The notes beneath the pieces are model-generated. The model did not search any database. It saw only the letters and a list, made by a program, of their open reading frames with translations, and was not told the DNA's origin. 64,000 nucleotides of DNA from Parachlamydiales bacterium (GTDB lineage Bacteria > Chlamydiota > Chlamydiia > Chlamydiales > JABDDJ01), in the NCBI GenBank assembly GCA_041671045.1, contig JBAZCF010000010.1:62001-126000 (forward strand), written 5' to 3'. Within the stretch, counting starts at the first letter, position 1; every line of letters starts with the position of its first letter. This document shows positions 26,332 to 35,629 of this stretch, one piece after another. The translations under genes and the position numbers were made by a program.

Positions 26332-27918
26332 ATGGATCTTTATATGAACAATTGGCTCAGAAATTTTTTATACCTCTCCACCTCCTGCTTTGTGTTGGGA
26401 TTTACTCCTCTCCTATCTATTTGGACCGATCCGGTCGATATATTTGCAACTCAGTCTGTGGATGATCCTGCAATTGCTCTAGATGCTTCAGGGAATGCTT
26501 TAGTCATCGCCTCCATCTCTGATGACCTAAGCACATTCTATGAGAAAACAGCAAAAATTGTTCAAGGCGTAGTGCAAAGTACTCAAGCGTTTACTCCCAT
26601 TGGAACCAATGAATGCGAAAATGTTATCGCTGTCAATGATCAAGGCAATGGATTAGCAGCTTGGCTGGAGATTGACAATAACACCTCCAATTTAGGGATA
26701 CTGGGAACTTATTATAATGGGAGTACTTGGGAGAGTCCCACAGTGCTTACTGATGCGATAAACTTTAATGTTCAAGGCGGTCTTTTCCCTGGAATTAATT
26801 TAGACAATTCTAATAAAGGCCTTGTTTCATGGATTGCATTTAACAACAATACATCTCAATACCATGTCCAATTTAATAGGTATGCAGGAGGGTGGTCAAG
26901 TCCCCAAGACATTTATGTAAACCCTTCATTTTTGAGTACACAGTCCTTTTCCGGATCATCTTCCGGAAAAGCGATCACGGCATGGTATAATTTTTCCCCC
27001 TATCAGTTACAAGCCGCAACTTTTGACGGGGTTAGCTGGACGACTACAAATCTTTCCACAGATGTATTCTCCACATGCTCTCCTTTTTTAGATGTGTCCA
27101 TGAATAATTCTAGCAACGCTATCATATTATGGAATAACCAGAGCTCAGCAGGTTTAAGCTCTATTAGTTACATAAATGGAAGCTATACAGCTCCCCAAAT
27201 CGTTTATTCTCCTCCCGTGAATGAAGATATCGCGGATGCAAAGATTGTATTAGATGATCAGGGCAATGCCATTGCCTTATGGTCAGCTTATAATTTCGAC
27301 ATTAATAAATATAAACTTATGGCTAACCGATCTGTGGGAGGCTTTTGGGGAACTCCTGTCATTTTAGAAATAAATGATAATGTCTATTTCAGTCTAAACA
27401 TCGATGCTGATAGTGTGGGTAATGCATATGCTGTCTGGCAAAATTTTAACGATTCAACCAGTGCCGTTTATTACCAATATTTCAATAGAAATACTTCTGC
27501 TTGGCTTAATGCTCCCGTACTGTTATCTCAACCTCAGATAAACACTACCCAACCCTTCTTATCTATGAATGCTAGCGGACAAGCGACGGTTGCTTGGGCT
27601 GCAGGCGATGCAGATCCGATTGTCCAAGCTGTATTTTCACTCCTGATACAACCACCTCAAAAGCTTACCGGAAAACAAGTGAAGAATCATTTTCTTATTC
27701 AGACTGATATTGTGAATATATTAAATTGGACTCCGAGCCTGACGACAAGTATTGTAAAATACAATATCTATCGCGATGGTGTATTGATAAATTCGACAAC
27801 CTCTTCAACTTATCAAGATCATCATAGAAAAAAGAACGTCTCCTATTTTTATTCTGTAACTTCAGTGAATGCCCAGGGAACTGAAAGTGACCCCGTTACC
27901 ATCGTGCTTCCTAATTGA
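26332..27918 (+). CDS. Secreted repeat-propeller protein with C-terminal FN3 domain
   Basis: A 528-residue exported protein with a signal peptide near MNNWLRNFLYLSTSCFVLGF (an ATG at 26344 is an alternative start). About eight repeats of roughly 50 residues follow, each marked by a phrase such as LDASGNALVIAS, VNDQGNGLAAWLE, LDDQGNAIALWSA, ADSVGNAYAVWQN and MNASGQATVAWAA: a D-x-x-GNA-x-A-x-W pattern suggestive of a beta-propeller. Residues from about 448 form a fibronectin type III-like domain (VNILNWTPS, YNIYRDGVLI, SYFYSVTSVNAQG). It is probably a surface or secreted adhesive protein. The stop overlaps the start of the next gene. Confidence 0.75.
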   Translation: MDLYMNNWLRNFLYLSTSCFVLGFTPLLSIWTDPVDIFATQSVDDPAIALDASGNALVIASISDDLSTFYEKTAKIVQGVVQSTQAFTPIGTNECENVIAVNDQGNGLAAWLEIDNNTSNLGILGTYYNGSTWESPTVLTDAINFNVQGGLFPGINLDNSNKGLVSWIAFNNNTSQYHVQFNRYAGGWSSPQDIYVNPSFLSTQSFSGSSSGKAITAWYNFSPYQLQAATFDGVSWTTTNLSTDVFSTCSPFLDVSMNNSSNAIILWNNQSSAGLSSISYINGSYTAPQIVYSPPVNEDIADAKIVLDDQGNAIALWSAYNFDINKYKLMANRSVGGFWGTPVILEINDNVYFSLNIDADSVGNAYAVWQNFNDSTSAVYYQYFNRNTSAWLNAPVLLSQPQINTTQPFLSMNASGQATVAWAAGDADPIVQAVFSLLIQPPQKLTGKQVKNHFLIQTDIVNILNWTPSLTTSIVKYNIYRDGVLINSTTSSTYQDHHRKKNVSYFYSVTSVNAQGTESDPVTIVLPN

Positions 27919-28580
27919 AAAAGTTACTATTTGCCTCTATTCTCTTATGGACGCCTAATCTTTGGGGTGGGGAGACTTTGGTCAACCCCTCCTTTATTCA
28001 AAACTGCTTAACAAAAGAAGCCCAATGGTCTGTGCTGCACGGAGCGCAAGGTGATGACCTAGGTTCTGCCATGTTTTATTATGCCATTGTTTATGCGAAC
28101 AAATATCAAAATTGTGTTTGTTTAGGCTCAGGTGATGGTTTTGTGCCTCGCGTAATGCGGCAAGCGCAACGAGACCTTCATTTAACAAATTCTAAAACAA
28201 TTCTTGTAGACGGAGAGCTAAGTAAATGGGGAAAGCCTTCATGGAAAAGAAAGGATTCCTTATTTAGGAAAGAGTATCCTGAAGTAGAGATCATTATGGA
28301 TACTACGCATAATGTAGCTTTAAATCAGGCCAAGGAGTGGGAGATCGACTATTTACATATCGACGCAGACAGGTCGACTATGGGGGCATTGAAAGACTTT
28401 TTAGATTATCTCCCCTACATGTCAAAAAACGGCACCATTACTTTGCATGAAACAGGTCCGGGAAGACCCTGCGCAATAACGCTAGAATTGATCCGTTCGC
28501 AGGGATATTCAGCAATCAATTATGCTGCTTTAGGAACGGGTGTAGCGATAATAAAGCTTGAAACCCAAAGAAAAGATTAG
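27915..28580 (+). CDS. Exported class I methyltransferase-like protein
   Basis: A 221-residue protein with a signal peptide (KKLLFASILLWTPNLWGG) followed by a Rossmann-like domain of the Methyltransf_24 type. VCLGSGDGFVPRVM around residue 73 resembles the SAM-binding motif I, and YLHIDADRSTMGALKDFLDY with NGTITLHETGPG matches the later strands. SAM-dependent activity outside the cytoplasm would be odd, so binding of another ligand is possible. The TTG start (27915-27917) overlaps the TGA stop of the repeat-propeller gene, so it is translated by reinitiation. It ends 12 bases before the stop of nuoN on the other strand. Confidence 0.7.
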   Translation: MKKLLFASILLWTPNLWGGETLVNPSFIQNCLTKEAQWSVLHGAQGDDLGSAMFYYAIVYANKYQNCVCLGSGDGFVPRVMRQAQRDLHLTNSKTILVDGELSKWGKPSWKRKDSLFRKEYPEVEIIMDTTHNVALNQAKEWEIDYLHIDADRSTMGALKDFLDYLPYMSKNGTITLHETGPGRPCAITLELIRSQGYSAINYAALGTGVAIIKLETQRKD

Positions 28581-28595
28581 GGCGTACCCTAATCA
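28567..28595 (-). terminator. Terminator of the nuo operon
   Basis: GATTAGGG (28576-28583) pairs with CCCTAATC (28588-28595) around CGTA. Read on the minus strand it is followed by TTTTCTTTG. The nuoN stop codon lies inside the hairpin and the U-tract overlaps the end of the methyltransferase-like gene. Confidence 0.75.
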
Positions 28596-30038
28596 AAACC
28601 TAGAGGCATACGTAATCAAGTGTGAGAGTGGAGCCGGATAGATCGACAGCAGAACAATCCCTAGAGAAGCAATGATGCCGGTCAATGCAGCAGGCCACGA
28701 CATCTGGATCTGTCTTTCGTGTGTGTTTTCTTCCGTAAAGACTGCGCTGATAATCCGTAAATAGTAGTATGCAGCCACTATCGTCATAACCAGTCCAACG
28801 ATACCCAAAACGTAATAACCTGCTTCAAAAGCCGTCTTAATCACAAAGAACTTCGCAAAAAAACCTGCTGTGGGAGGAATGCCTGCTAAAGTAAGCAAGC
28901 ATACGATAAGAATCACTGCCAATGTAGGAGAATGCCTGAAAAGACCGTTTAAATCGCTAATGAGCATGCCCTCTTTACGGTAGTCAATAAAAGACAATAC
29001 TGCAAAGCATCCTAAGGTCGCTAACGAATAGACGACTAAGTAGAACATAAGCGCTGATAAAGCATCAGGCGTTCCTGCAACAAAAGGCATTAACATGTAG
29101 CCTGCATGGGAAATTCCTGAATATGCAAAGAAGCGCCTTAGTTGGAATTGACGCAGGGCTAAAAAGTTAGCATAGACAAGAGTAAGGATGGCCAAGATGG
29201 AGAGAAGGTATGACCATTCCACGTTGAAGTTTGGTAAACCTTCCAAAAATACACGTGTAAAAGCTGCAAAAGCACCAGCTTTAGTTCCTACAGACATAAA
29301 TGCAGTGACAGGTGTGGGTGCTCCCTCATACACATCCGGCGCCCAGACATGGAAAGGAACGATAGCAGCTTTAAACGCTAATCCGAGGGTGACAAATCCT
29401 ATACCGCTCATGAATAGTACTTTGGAGTATGTCGATGCTAGAGACTGATAGCCCGGCATCAGCCCACCAAATTGAGTTGTGCCTATAGCGCCGTAGATGA
29501 GTGCAATGCCGTACAATAAAAAAGCGGCGGCGATAGCACCCATAAGAAAGTACTTTAGCGAGGACTCATGGGATATATCCCATAATTTCATGTAGCCGCA
29601 GAGGATATATAATGCGATTGAAAGTGTTTCTAGCCCGATAAACAAGGTTAAGAAATCGGCAGAGCCTCCAATAAGTAAAAGGCCGAAGAGAGCGGACAGC
29701 AGTAGGAAATAGTATTCACCGTGTGTAGCGTGAAAGCGTTGGAAGAATGAGTCAGCCAACAAAGCGGCGCCGAATCCGACTCCAAGGAAAAGTAAATTAA
29801 AAAACACACTGATGGAATCAAAACGTAACCAAGGTGTTAACAAAGGGTTAGTGCTATAGGGAGCATAGATCGCAGCAGTGAAAGCAGCCGCGATAGCAAA
29901 AAGGGAGAAATAGGCAGAGTATTTCCTCGAAAAAGCTTCAGAGATACTTTCAATAAGCAGCAGAGCCAATGCAGCTAGGAGAAGAATAAGCAGAGGACTG
30001 AGCGCTGCAAAATCAACAGAGTGAAGAGATATATTCAT
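28593..30038 (-). CDS. nuoN: NADH-quinone oxidoreductase subunit N
   Basis: A 481-residue antiporter-like membrane subunit of complex I with about 14 helices, one of three proton-pumping modules. Recognised by FLTLFIGLETLSIALYILCGY, SSLKYFLMGAIAAAFLLYGIALIYG, FKAAIVPFHVWAPDVYEGAPTPVTAFMS (with the conserved Lys and the VWAPD motif), and FFAYSGISHAGYML. Last gene of the operon; its start overlaps the nuoM stop by four bases. Confidence 0.97.
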   Translation of the reverse strand: MNISLHSVDFAALSPLLILLLAALALLLIESISEAFSRKYSAYFSLFAIAAAFTAAIYAPYSTNPLLTPWLRFDSISVFFNLLFLGVGFGAALLADSFFQRFHATHGEYYFLLLSALFGLLLIGGSADFLTLFIGLETLSIALYILCGYMKLWDISHESSLKYFLMGAIAAAFLLYGIALIYGAIGTTQFGGLMPGYQSLASTYSKVLFMSGIGFVTLGLAFKAAIVPFHVWAPDVYEGAPTPVTAFMSVGTKAGAFAAFTRVFLEGLPNFNVEWSYLLSILAILTLVYANFLALRQFQLRRFFAYSGISHAGYMLMPFVAGTPDALSALMFYLVVYSLATLGCFAVLSFIDYRKEGMLISDLNGLFRHSPTLAVILIVCLLTLAGIPPTAGFFAKFFVIKTAFEAGYYVLGIVGLVMTIVAAYYYLRIISAVFTEENTHERQIQMSWPAALTGIIASLGIVLLSIYPAPLSHLITYASRF

Positions 30039-31486
30039 CGCTGCCTCGAGGGGGTAGTAGACGTTGTAACAATATTTTCTACAGCAGGTTCAATCTTATT
30101 CAGGATTGGCTGAGGGTAAAAACCAATCCATAATGTCAGAGCTGCAAGAGGCGCTGCAATAGCTAGCTCCTTCCAGTGGATATCTTTCCAATTATTTTTG
30201 GCTTGGGAGGGGTGACCGAAATAGACCTTTTGCATCCATCGCAGCATATATACGACTGAGAAAATGATGGAAAGTCCCAAAATGAAGGCCAGCCAGCCAT
30301 TTTGCAAGAAAAGCCCAAGAAAAATCAGGACTTCTCCCACAAAATTATTCGTTCCCGGAACCGCCACCGATGAAACGACGAAGAACAGTGTTAGCCAGCA
30401 TAGTTGTGGGAAGTATTTTGCTACTCCGCTGCTTTCATCCATGGAAGTTGTACCTAAGCGGTTTTCAAGCCAACCCGCAACAAGGAATAAAGCTGCAATA
30501 GTGATACCGTGATTAAAAGCCTGTAAGACAGCACCTTCATATGCAGTTTGGCTCATGATGAAGAGCCCGGCTAAGACAAAGTTAACATGGGAAAGACTGG
30601 AATAGGCTATCAGTCGTTTATAATCTTTTTGCATCCATGCAGCGAATGCTGCATAGAGAACTCCTGCAATGGCCAGGCCGAGCAATAGTGGACTCCACTC
30701 ATGAAGGGTTCTAGGGAATAGCTCCATCCCTATTCTTAGGACACCATAGATTCCTGCCTTGGATAAGATTGCTGAAAGCAGAATCGTACCTGAAGTCGAG
30801 GCTGAAGCATAAGTATCCGGCAACCATGCGTGAAATGGAAATAACGGCGTTTTCACAGCAAAAGCCAGCATAAAGACAGCAAAAAGAATTTCTGCATATT
30901 TGGCATTATTTGCTATGGGGCGTAGGGCATCCATATTAAATGTCCCGGCTAGGAAGTATAGCCCTAAGACAGCTGCCACCATTAGCGCGGATCCTGCAAT
31001 CATATAAATTAGAAATTTCAGGGCTGCAGAAAAGCGTTTTGGCCCGCCCCAGATGCTGATGATGAAATAAAGGGGGATTAGCATCGCTTCCCAAAAGACT
31101 GTGAAAACAGCAAGATCCCGCGCAGTGAAAAATCCTATAAGGAAAGCTTCGAGAAATAAAACTAAGCCATAGAAAGTGTGTGGATGGATGAGGAATTTAC
31201 TGCGTGTAGCTAGAAGACTGATAGGGATGATAATTGCAGATAAGTAGAGGAAAATTAATGAAATCCCATCTATCTTCAGGTTAAAGTTAATATTCAACGC
31301 CGGAAACCAAGGATACTCTACTGAAGCCCCTAGGAGAGTGTCATGTTTAGCTATAAGCATCCCCAAAGGAATTAAACTGAGAAGGACTGCAATGATCTTC
31401 AGAGGTCTGCCTGACAAGGGTTTTAGCAGGAAAACGCTTAAGGCTGCAATGATAGGAATAATAAACAACCACATTAAGTAGGGCAT
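30035..31486 (-). CDS. nuoM: NADH-quinone oxidoreductase subunit M
   Basis: A 483-residue antiporter-like complex I subunit. Key features are FTVFWEAMLIPLYFIISIWGG with the conserved membrane glutamate, RFSAALKFLIYMIAGSALM, VKTPLFPFHAWLPDTYASASTSGTILLSA and LIAYSSLSHVNFVLAGLF. It couples quinone reduction to ion translocation in the inner membrane. Ten bases separate it from nuoL. A short tail after the last helix ends TTSTTPSRQR. Confidence 0.97.
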   Translation of the reverse strand: MPYLMWLFIIPIIAALSVFLLKPLSGRPLKIIAVLLSLIPLGMLIAKHDTLLGASVEYPWFPALNINFNLKIDGISLIFLYLSAIIIPISLLATRSKFLIHPHTFYGLVLFLEAFLIGFFTARDLAVFTVFWEAMLIPLYFIISIWGGPKRFSAALKFLIYMIAGSALMVAAVLGLYFLAGTFNMDALRPIANNAKYAEILFAVFMLAFAVKTPLFPFHAWLPDTYASASTSGTILLSAILSKAGIYGVLRIGMELFPRTLHEWSPLLLGLAIAGVLYAAFAAWMQKDYKRLIAYSSLSHVNFVLAGLFIMSQTAYEGAVLQAFNHGITIAALFLVAGWLENRLGTTSMDESSGVAKYFPQLCWLTLFFVVSSVAVPGTNNFVGEVLIFLGLFLQNGWLAFILGLSIIFSVVYMLRWMQKVYFGHPSQAKNNWKDIHWKELAIAAPLAALTLWIGFYPQPILNKIEPAVENIVTTSTTPSRQR

Positions 31487-31496
31487 TTCTTCGACC

Positions 31497-33362
31497 TCAA
31501 TGTATCAAATAAAATAACAAGAATACTGATCCCACTACCATCCACGCCACGTAAGAGCGCAGTTGTCCGCTTTGGAATTTTTGGAGCTTTGCGGCGATAA
31601 ACTGTGCAGAGTGGCCGGTACCGCTGATCATTCCATCGAAAATCTTTGGCTCGAAGAAGGATGTGATTAGCGAAGCAATATATCTTAAGGGGCGCACAAT
31701 GCCATTCCAATAGATCGTATCGACATAGAATGATTTCCTGAAGATCTGAATGGGGTGATCTTTATAGTGTGTGTAGATATACCAAGAGGTTCCTACACCC
31801 AAAAACGCACCTGCAATGGCCATAATTAATGCGGGAGAGAAATGTAAACCACTACTAAGACCTTGTTCTGATGGGGTAATCCCTACATCGATAAGGAAAT
31901 TTTCCAGGAACGGTATTTTCCCGAAGGCAAACCCTAGCAAACCCCCGAAAACGGAAAGTATAGCTAAAATAGAAACAGGCGCAAGCATTACAGTCGGCGC
32001 TTCTTTAATAGAATTAAATTCTTTCTCTTCGAGTCTTGGAGTTCCTGTAAAAGTTAAGCAGAAGGCTCTAATAAGATAAAAACCTGTTAAAGTCGAAGCT
32101 GCTAGCCCCACAAAGTATAGGATATGGTTTCCACTCAGATGAGTCAGCTCTAAAATTAAATCCTTACTGAAAAAGGCAGCCAAAGGAGGGATGCCGGATA
32201 GAGCTAATACACCAATGAGGAAAAGCCAATATGTTTTAGGAAACACTTTGGAAAATCCACCCATACGCTGCATATCAGTCATGTCATGCGCCATATGGAC
32301 GACATTTCCTGCAGACAAGAAAAGGAGTGCTTTAATGAAAGCGTGTGTCGTTAAATGGAAAATCGCTGCATAGAAGGCTCCTACGCCGCAAGCAAGAAAC
32401 ATTAAGCCTAATTGGCTAACGGTAGAATATGCAAGGACACGTTTAAGATCAGTCTGTCCGATGGCTGATAGTGCGGCATACAACGATGTCGCTGCCCCGA
32501 TAATCGCCACGATTTGCATAGTAGTGGGAGCTAGCAGGAATATAGGATGCAAGCGAACGACAAGATAGACGCCAGCTGTAACCATTGTAGCAGCATGGAT
32601 CAAAGCGGAAACAGGTGTCGGACCTTCCATCGCATCAGGCAGCCAAGTGTGCAAAGGAATTTGGGCTGATTTTCCTGTTGCCCCTACAAAGTATAGTAAT
32701 GTTAAAAGGACTATGATGGGGGCGCCGACGGCAAACTGTTGGCCGGCAAGAGTGTTAATAGTGCTAATTTCGCTGGTTCCAAAAAGCGCGAAAGTCAGAA
32801 GTATGCCCAACAGAAGACCAAGATCACCGATCCTATTCACCACGAAAGCTTTGGTAGCTGCTGAAGCAGCGGAAGGCTTCTCATACCAAAACCCTATCAA
32901 TAAATAGGAAGCAAGGCCCACCCCTTCCCAACCCACAAATAAAAGTAAAAGGTTGGATGCTAATACAAGTAGTAACATTGCGAACACGAAGAAGTTCAAA
33001 TAGGCAAAAAAACGTGCATAATCTTTTTCATGATCCATATAGCCATTAGAGTAGACATGGATAAGAAAGCCCACGCCCGTAATGATCATGGACATCCATA
33101 ACGAAAGATGATCTAAATGTAATGTAAAACCGGCTTCAAGCCCTTTTACATTTATCCATTCGTAAAGGTGGACTGTTTCTTCGATTGTGCCTTGACTTAA
33201 GAACTGTATGAGGAGTGTTGAAAAGCATGCAAAAGCCAGGAAAATGGATGTGCAGCCTATCAAACCTGTAAGCTTTCTTCCAATATTTTTAGAAGAGATA
33301 AATATGATCAAGCTTCCTATTAGAGGTAGAAATAAGCCTAGCGGCAGTAGAATATTCTGCAT
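31497..33362 (-). CDS. nuoL: NADH-quinone oxidoreductase subunit L
   Basis: A 621-residue subunit, the most distal antiporter-like module of complex I. The N-terminal domain shows YMDHEKDYARFFAYLNFFVFAMLLLVLASN and GWEGVGLASYLLIGFWYEKPSAASAATKAFVVNRIGD; then QIPLHTWLPDAMEGPTPVSALIHAATMVTAGVYLVVR and VLAYSTVSQLGLM. The C-terminal 150 residues contain the long lateral helix region (YVDTIYWNGIVRPLRYIASL). It directly follows nuoK with no gap. Confidence 0.97.
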   Translation of the reverse strand: MQNILLPLGLFLPLIGSLIIFISSKNIGRKLTGLIGCTSIFLAFACFSTLLIQFLSQGTIEETVHLYEWINVKGLEAGFTLHLDHLSLWMSMIITGVGFLIHVYSNGYMDHEKDYARFFAYLNFFVFAMLLLVLASNLLLLFVGWEGVGLASYLLIGFWYEKPSAASAATKAFVVNRIGDLGLLLGILLTFALFGTSEISTINTLAGQQFAVGAPIIVLLTLLYFVGATGKSAQIPLHTWLPDAMEGPTPVSALIHAATMVTAGVYLVVRLHPIFLLAPTTMQIVAIIGAATSLYAALSAIGQTDLKRVLAYSTVSQLGLMFLACGVGAFYAAIFHLTTHAFIKALLFLSAGNVVHMAHDMTDMQRMGGFSKVFPKTYWLFLIGVLALSGIPPLAAFFSKDLILELTHLSGNHILYFVGLAASTLTGFYLIRAFCLTFTGTPRLEEKEFNSIKEAPTVMLAPVSILAILSVFGGLLGFAFGKIPFLENFLIDVGITPSEQGLSSGLHFSPALIMAIAGAFLGVGTSWYIYTHYKDHPIQIFRKSFYVDTIYWNGIVRPLRYIASLITSFFEPKIFDGMISGTGHSAQFIAAKLQKFQSGQLRSYVAWMVVGSVFLLFYLIH

Positions 33363-33662
33363 TTATCCCCTCAACTCATTAAACTGATCTATATCCACAA
33401 CTTGCTTTGATCGGAAAAGATTGATGATAATGGCTAGTCCGACAGCTGCTTCAGCAGCGGCGACAACCAGCACAAAGAACACCCAAACTAAACCTGTTTG
33501 ATTACCCCAGTCGTAAGCAAAACTGACAAAAAGCAGATTGGCAGCATTCAACATAAGCTCTATTGAGAGAAATAGCACAAGAGCATTGCGCTTTGCGAGC
33601 ACACCTATGATGCCTATGGCAAAGAGAGCCATGCTGATGAATATGGTGATAGTACTATCCAT
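33363..33662 (-). CDS. nuoK: NADH-quinone oxidoreductase subunit K
   Basis: A 99-residue, three-helix subunit of the membrane arm. It has the family's LFLSIELMLNAANLLFVSFA with the essential glutamate and VFFVLVVAAAEAAVGLAIIINLFR with the second. Length is standard. Its start overlaps the end of nuoJ by eight bases, and its stop touches the nuoL start. Confidence 0.96.
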   Translation of the reverse strand: MDSTITIFISMALFAIGIIGVLAKRNALVLFLSIELMLNAANLLFVSFAYDWGNQTGLVWVFFVLVVAAAEAAVGLAIIINLFRSKQVVDIDQFNELRG

Positions 33663-34170
33663 TCTTTACCTTCTTGCCAATATATAAACCGCCTATGACA
33701 GCGATAAGAAAAAGCAGTGTGATTGCTTCAAAAGGAAGGAAAAAGTCGATATACAGAAGCTTTCCTAGCGATTGTACAGTTCCATAACCTTCCGGAAGAG
33801 CATTATTTACGATTTTAGTTCCCCATAGCTGTTTTCCGATAACGATCAAAGATAGAATCAACCCTACACCGGCAGCAGCAAGTAAAAGAGGAGCGCTCTT
33901 GGCTTTGACTTGTTCAATATTCTGGTATGCATCTTGGAATAAGATGATGATAAACATAAAAATAACAAGAATGGCCCCTGCATAGACTAAAATCTGCATC
34001 ACAGCCACAAAATGAGCTGAAAGCTGTAAATAGTAAACTGAGAGGGTCAACAGTGTGAGCAGAAAACTCAGGCATGCATGGACAGGTTTATTGAATAGGA
34101 CCACGCCTAGAGCAGATAGAATTAGAATGATACCTAAGAAAACCTGAAGAAAATCTATGGATTGCGGCAT
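33655..34170 (-). CDS. nuoJ: NADH-quinone oxidoreductase subunit J
   Basis: A 171-residue, five-helix membrane subunit. LGVVLFNKPVHACLSFLLTLL and FVAVMQILVYAGAILVIFMFIIIL are characteristic; the latter holds the TM3 pi-bulge segment that moves during turnover. The C-terminal helix (FLPFEAITLLFLIAVIGGLYIGKK) is also typical. Six bases separate it from nuoI upstream. Confidence 0.95.
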   Translation of the reverse strand: MPQSIDFLQVFLGIILILSALGVVLFNKPVHACLSFLLTLLTLSVYYLQLSAHFVAVMQILVYAGAILVIFMFIIILFQDAYQNIEQVKAKSAPLLLAAAGVGLILSLIVIGKQLWGTKIVNNALPEGYGTVQSLGKLLYIDFFLPFEAITLLFLIAVIGGLYIGKKVKNG

Positions 34171-34176
34171 AAGCTC

Positions 34177-34650
34177 TTATATCTCCCTTCTTGGATCGCG
34201 GCCAGAATCTCCGGGATTTTTTTCTGTCAGGATCTCTTTAGTGAAAATCAAGGATTCCCGTGTGTATCCGGCAAGCTCGTATTCGTTACCTAAGATAATG
34301 GCTCCCGTAGGGCAAGCTTCTTCGCAATAGCCACAGTAAATACAGCGCAGCATGTTAATCTGAAAGTCTGATGCGTACCTTTCACCGTGGGAATGCTTGT
34401 CCTCTTCTGTATTTGCTGCTGGCTTAACATAGATCGCTTGAGAGGGGCAAACGATAGCGCATAGTTCGCAACCGACGCATCTTTCTAACCCGTCCTCCCA
34501 TTTTGTAAGGTAGTGCCTTCCGCGGGAGCGGGCTGGCAGCTTCCTTTTTTCCTCGGGATAGAGCAGTGTCACAGGTCGTTTGAACGCGTATTTTAACACG
34601 ATAAACAGCCCGCGGAACATTGCTAGGATTTCATAAAGTTTGTTTTTCAT
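34177..34650 (-). CDS. nuoI: NADH-quinone oxidoreductase subunit I
   Basis: A 157-residue ferredoxin-like subunit that carries clusters N6a and N6b in the quinone-linking module. Both 4Fe-4S motifs are intact: CVGCELCAIVCPSQAI and CIYCGYCEEACPTGAI. I place the start at the ATG at 34650 (MKNKLYEILAM), which overlaps the nuoH stop as ATGA; a longer frame reaching 34719 would run deep into nuoH without family similarity. Confidence 0.96.
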   Translation of the reverse strand: MKNKLYEILAMFRGLFIVLKYAFKRPVTLLYPEEKRKLPARSRGRHYLTKWEDGLERCVGCELCAIVCPSQAIYVKPAANTEEDKHSHGERYASDFQINMLRCIYCGYCEEACPTGAIILGNEYELAGYTRESLIFTKEILTEKNPGDSGRDPRREI

Positions 34651-35627
34651 TTGACCAACACAAAATAAGCAGTGACGATTAAATTTAGGGTCGCAATGGG
34701 AACTAAAAATTTCCAGCAAAAACTCATTAGCTGGTCATAGCGAAAGCGTGCCATTGTAGCCCGCACCCACATGAAGAAGAAGACGAATAAACCTAATTTA
34801 ACTAAAAACCATAGTACAGGAATGTCCCAAGGGCCATGCCAACCGCCTAGAAAGAGGGTAATAGCTATAGCTGATACTGCAAGGATATTGATGTATTCTG
34901 CCAGGAAGAATATTGCAAATTTCATTCCGCCATATTCCGTATGGTAACCGCCTGTCAGTTCTTGTTCCGCTTCAGGTAAGTCAAAAGGAGCGCGGTTGGT
35001 TTCAGCAAAGGCGGTGATCAGGTAGATAATAAAGCTGATGGGATTAGTCCAGATAAACCAATGGTCTTTTTGCGCATCTACTATCTCAGAAAGGCTGAGA
35101 GTCCCGGCAGACAAGACGACTGTTAGAAGTGAAATTCCCATCGGAACTTCGTAGCTTACAAGCTGAGCCGTACTACGTAAACCACCGAGCAATGAGTAGC
35201 GGTTATTGGAAGACCAACCTGCTAAAACGATGCCATAAACAGCTAGTGAGGAAAAGGCTAGCAGGAAAACTATCCCTGCGTTTACATCCGCAATTTGTAG
35301 GTTGACTTGTCTTCCGGCAACTTCGATAGAACCCCCTATCGGGATAAGTACGAATGCAACAAGGGCAGTAAAAATGGAAATTGCAGGGGCTAACCAAAAC
35401 GTAAAGATGTCAATGTTGTCGGGTTGAAAGCGTTCTTTGGTGAGGAGTTTGATGCCGTCTGCCAAAGGCTGCAAAAGTCCGAAAGGTCCAACACGGTTCG
35501 GCCCTACGCGTAGCTGCATGCGCGCCATGATGACCCTCTCTAAAAAGGTCATATAGCCTCCAAACGTAAGGAGAACAAATACAATGATAAGCGTTTTTAT
35601 TAGAGTTTCAATGGCAACAAATTCCAT
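34647..35627 (-). CDS. nuoH: NADH-quinone oxidoreductase subunit H
   Basis: A 326-residue membrane subunit with eight helices that forms much of the quinone-binding chamber. Motifs include MTFLERVIMARMQLRVGPNRVGPFGLLQPLADGIKLLTKE, then SNNRYSLLGGLRSTAQLVSYEVPMG and ETNRAPFDLPEAEQELTGGYHTEYGGMKFAIFFLAEY. Two bases follow nuoG. The stop is shared with the nuoI start (ATGA). Confidence 0.97.
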   Translation of the reverse strand: MEFVAIETLIKTLIIVFVLLTFGGYMTFLERVIMARMQLRVGPNRVGPFGLLQPLADGIKLLTKERFQPDNIDIFTFWLAPAISIFTALVAFVLIPIGGSIEVAGRQVNLQIADVNAGIVFLLAFSSLAVYGIVLAGWSSNNRYSLLGGLRSTAQLVSYEVPMGISLLTVVLSAGTLSLSEIVDAQKDHWFIWTNPISFIIYLITAFAETNRAPFDLPEAEQELTGGYHTEYGGMKFAIFFLAEYINILAVSAIAITLFLGGWHGPWDIPVLWFLVKLGLFVFFFMWVRATMARFRYDQLMSFCWKFLVPIATLNLIVTAYFVLVK

Positions 35628-35629
35628 AA

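Noticed and set aside
34651..34719. Longer NuoI start within nuoH
   Set aside because: The added residues overlap nuoH coding and do not resemble NuoI; the ATGA overlap at 34647-34650 is the expected junction.
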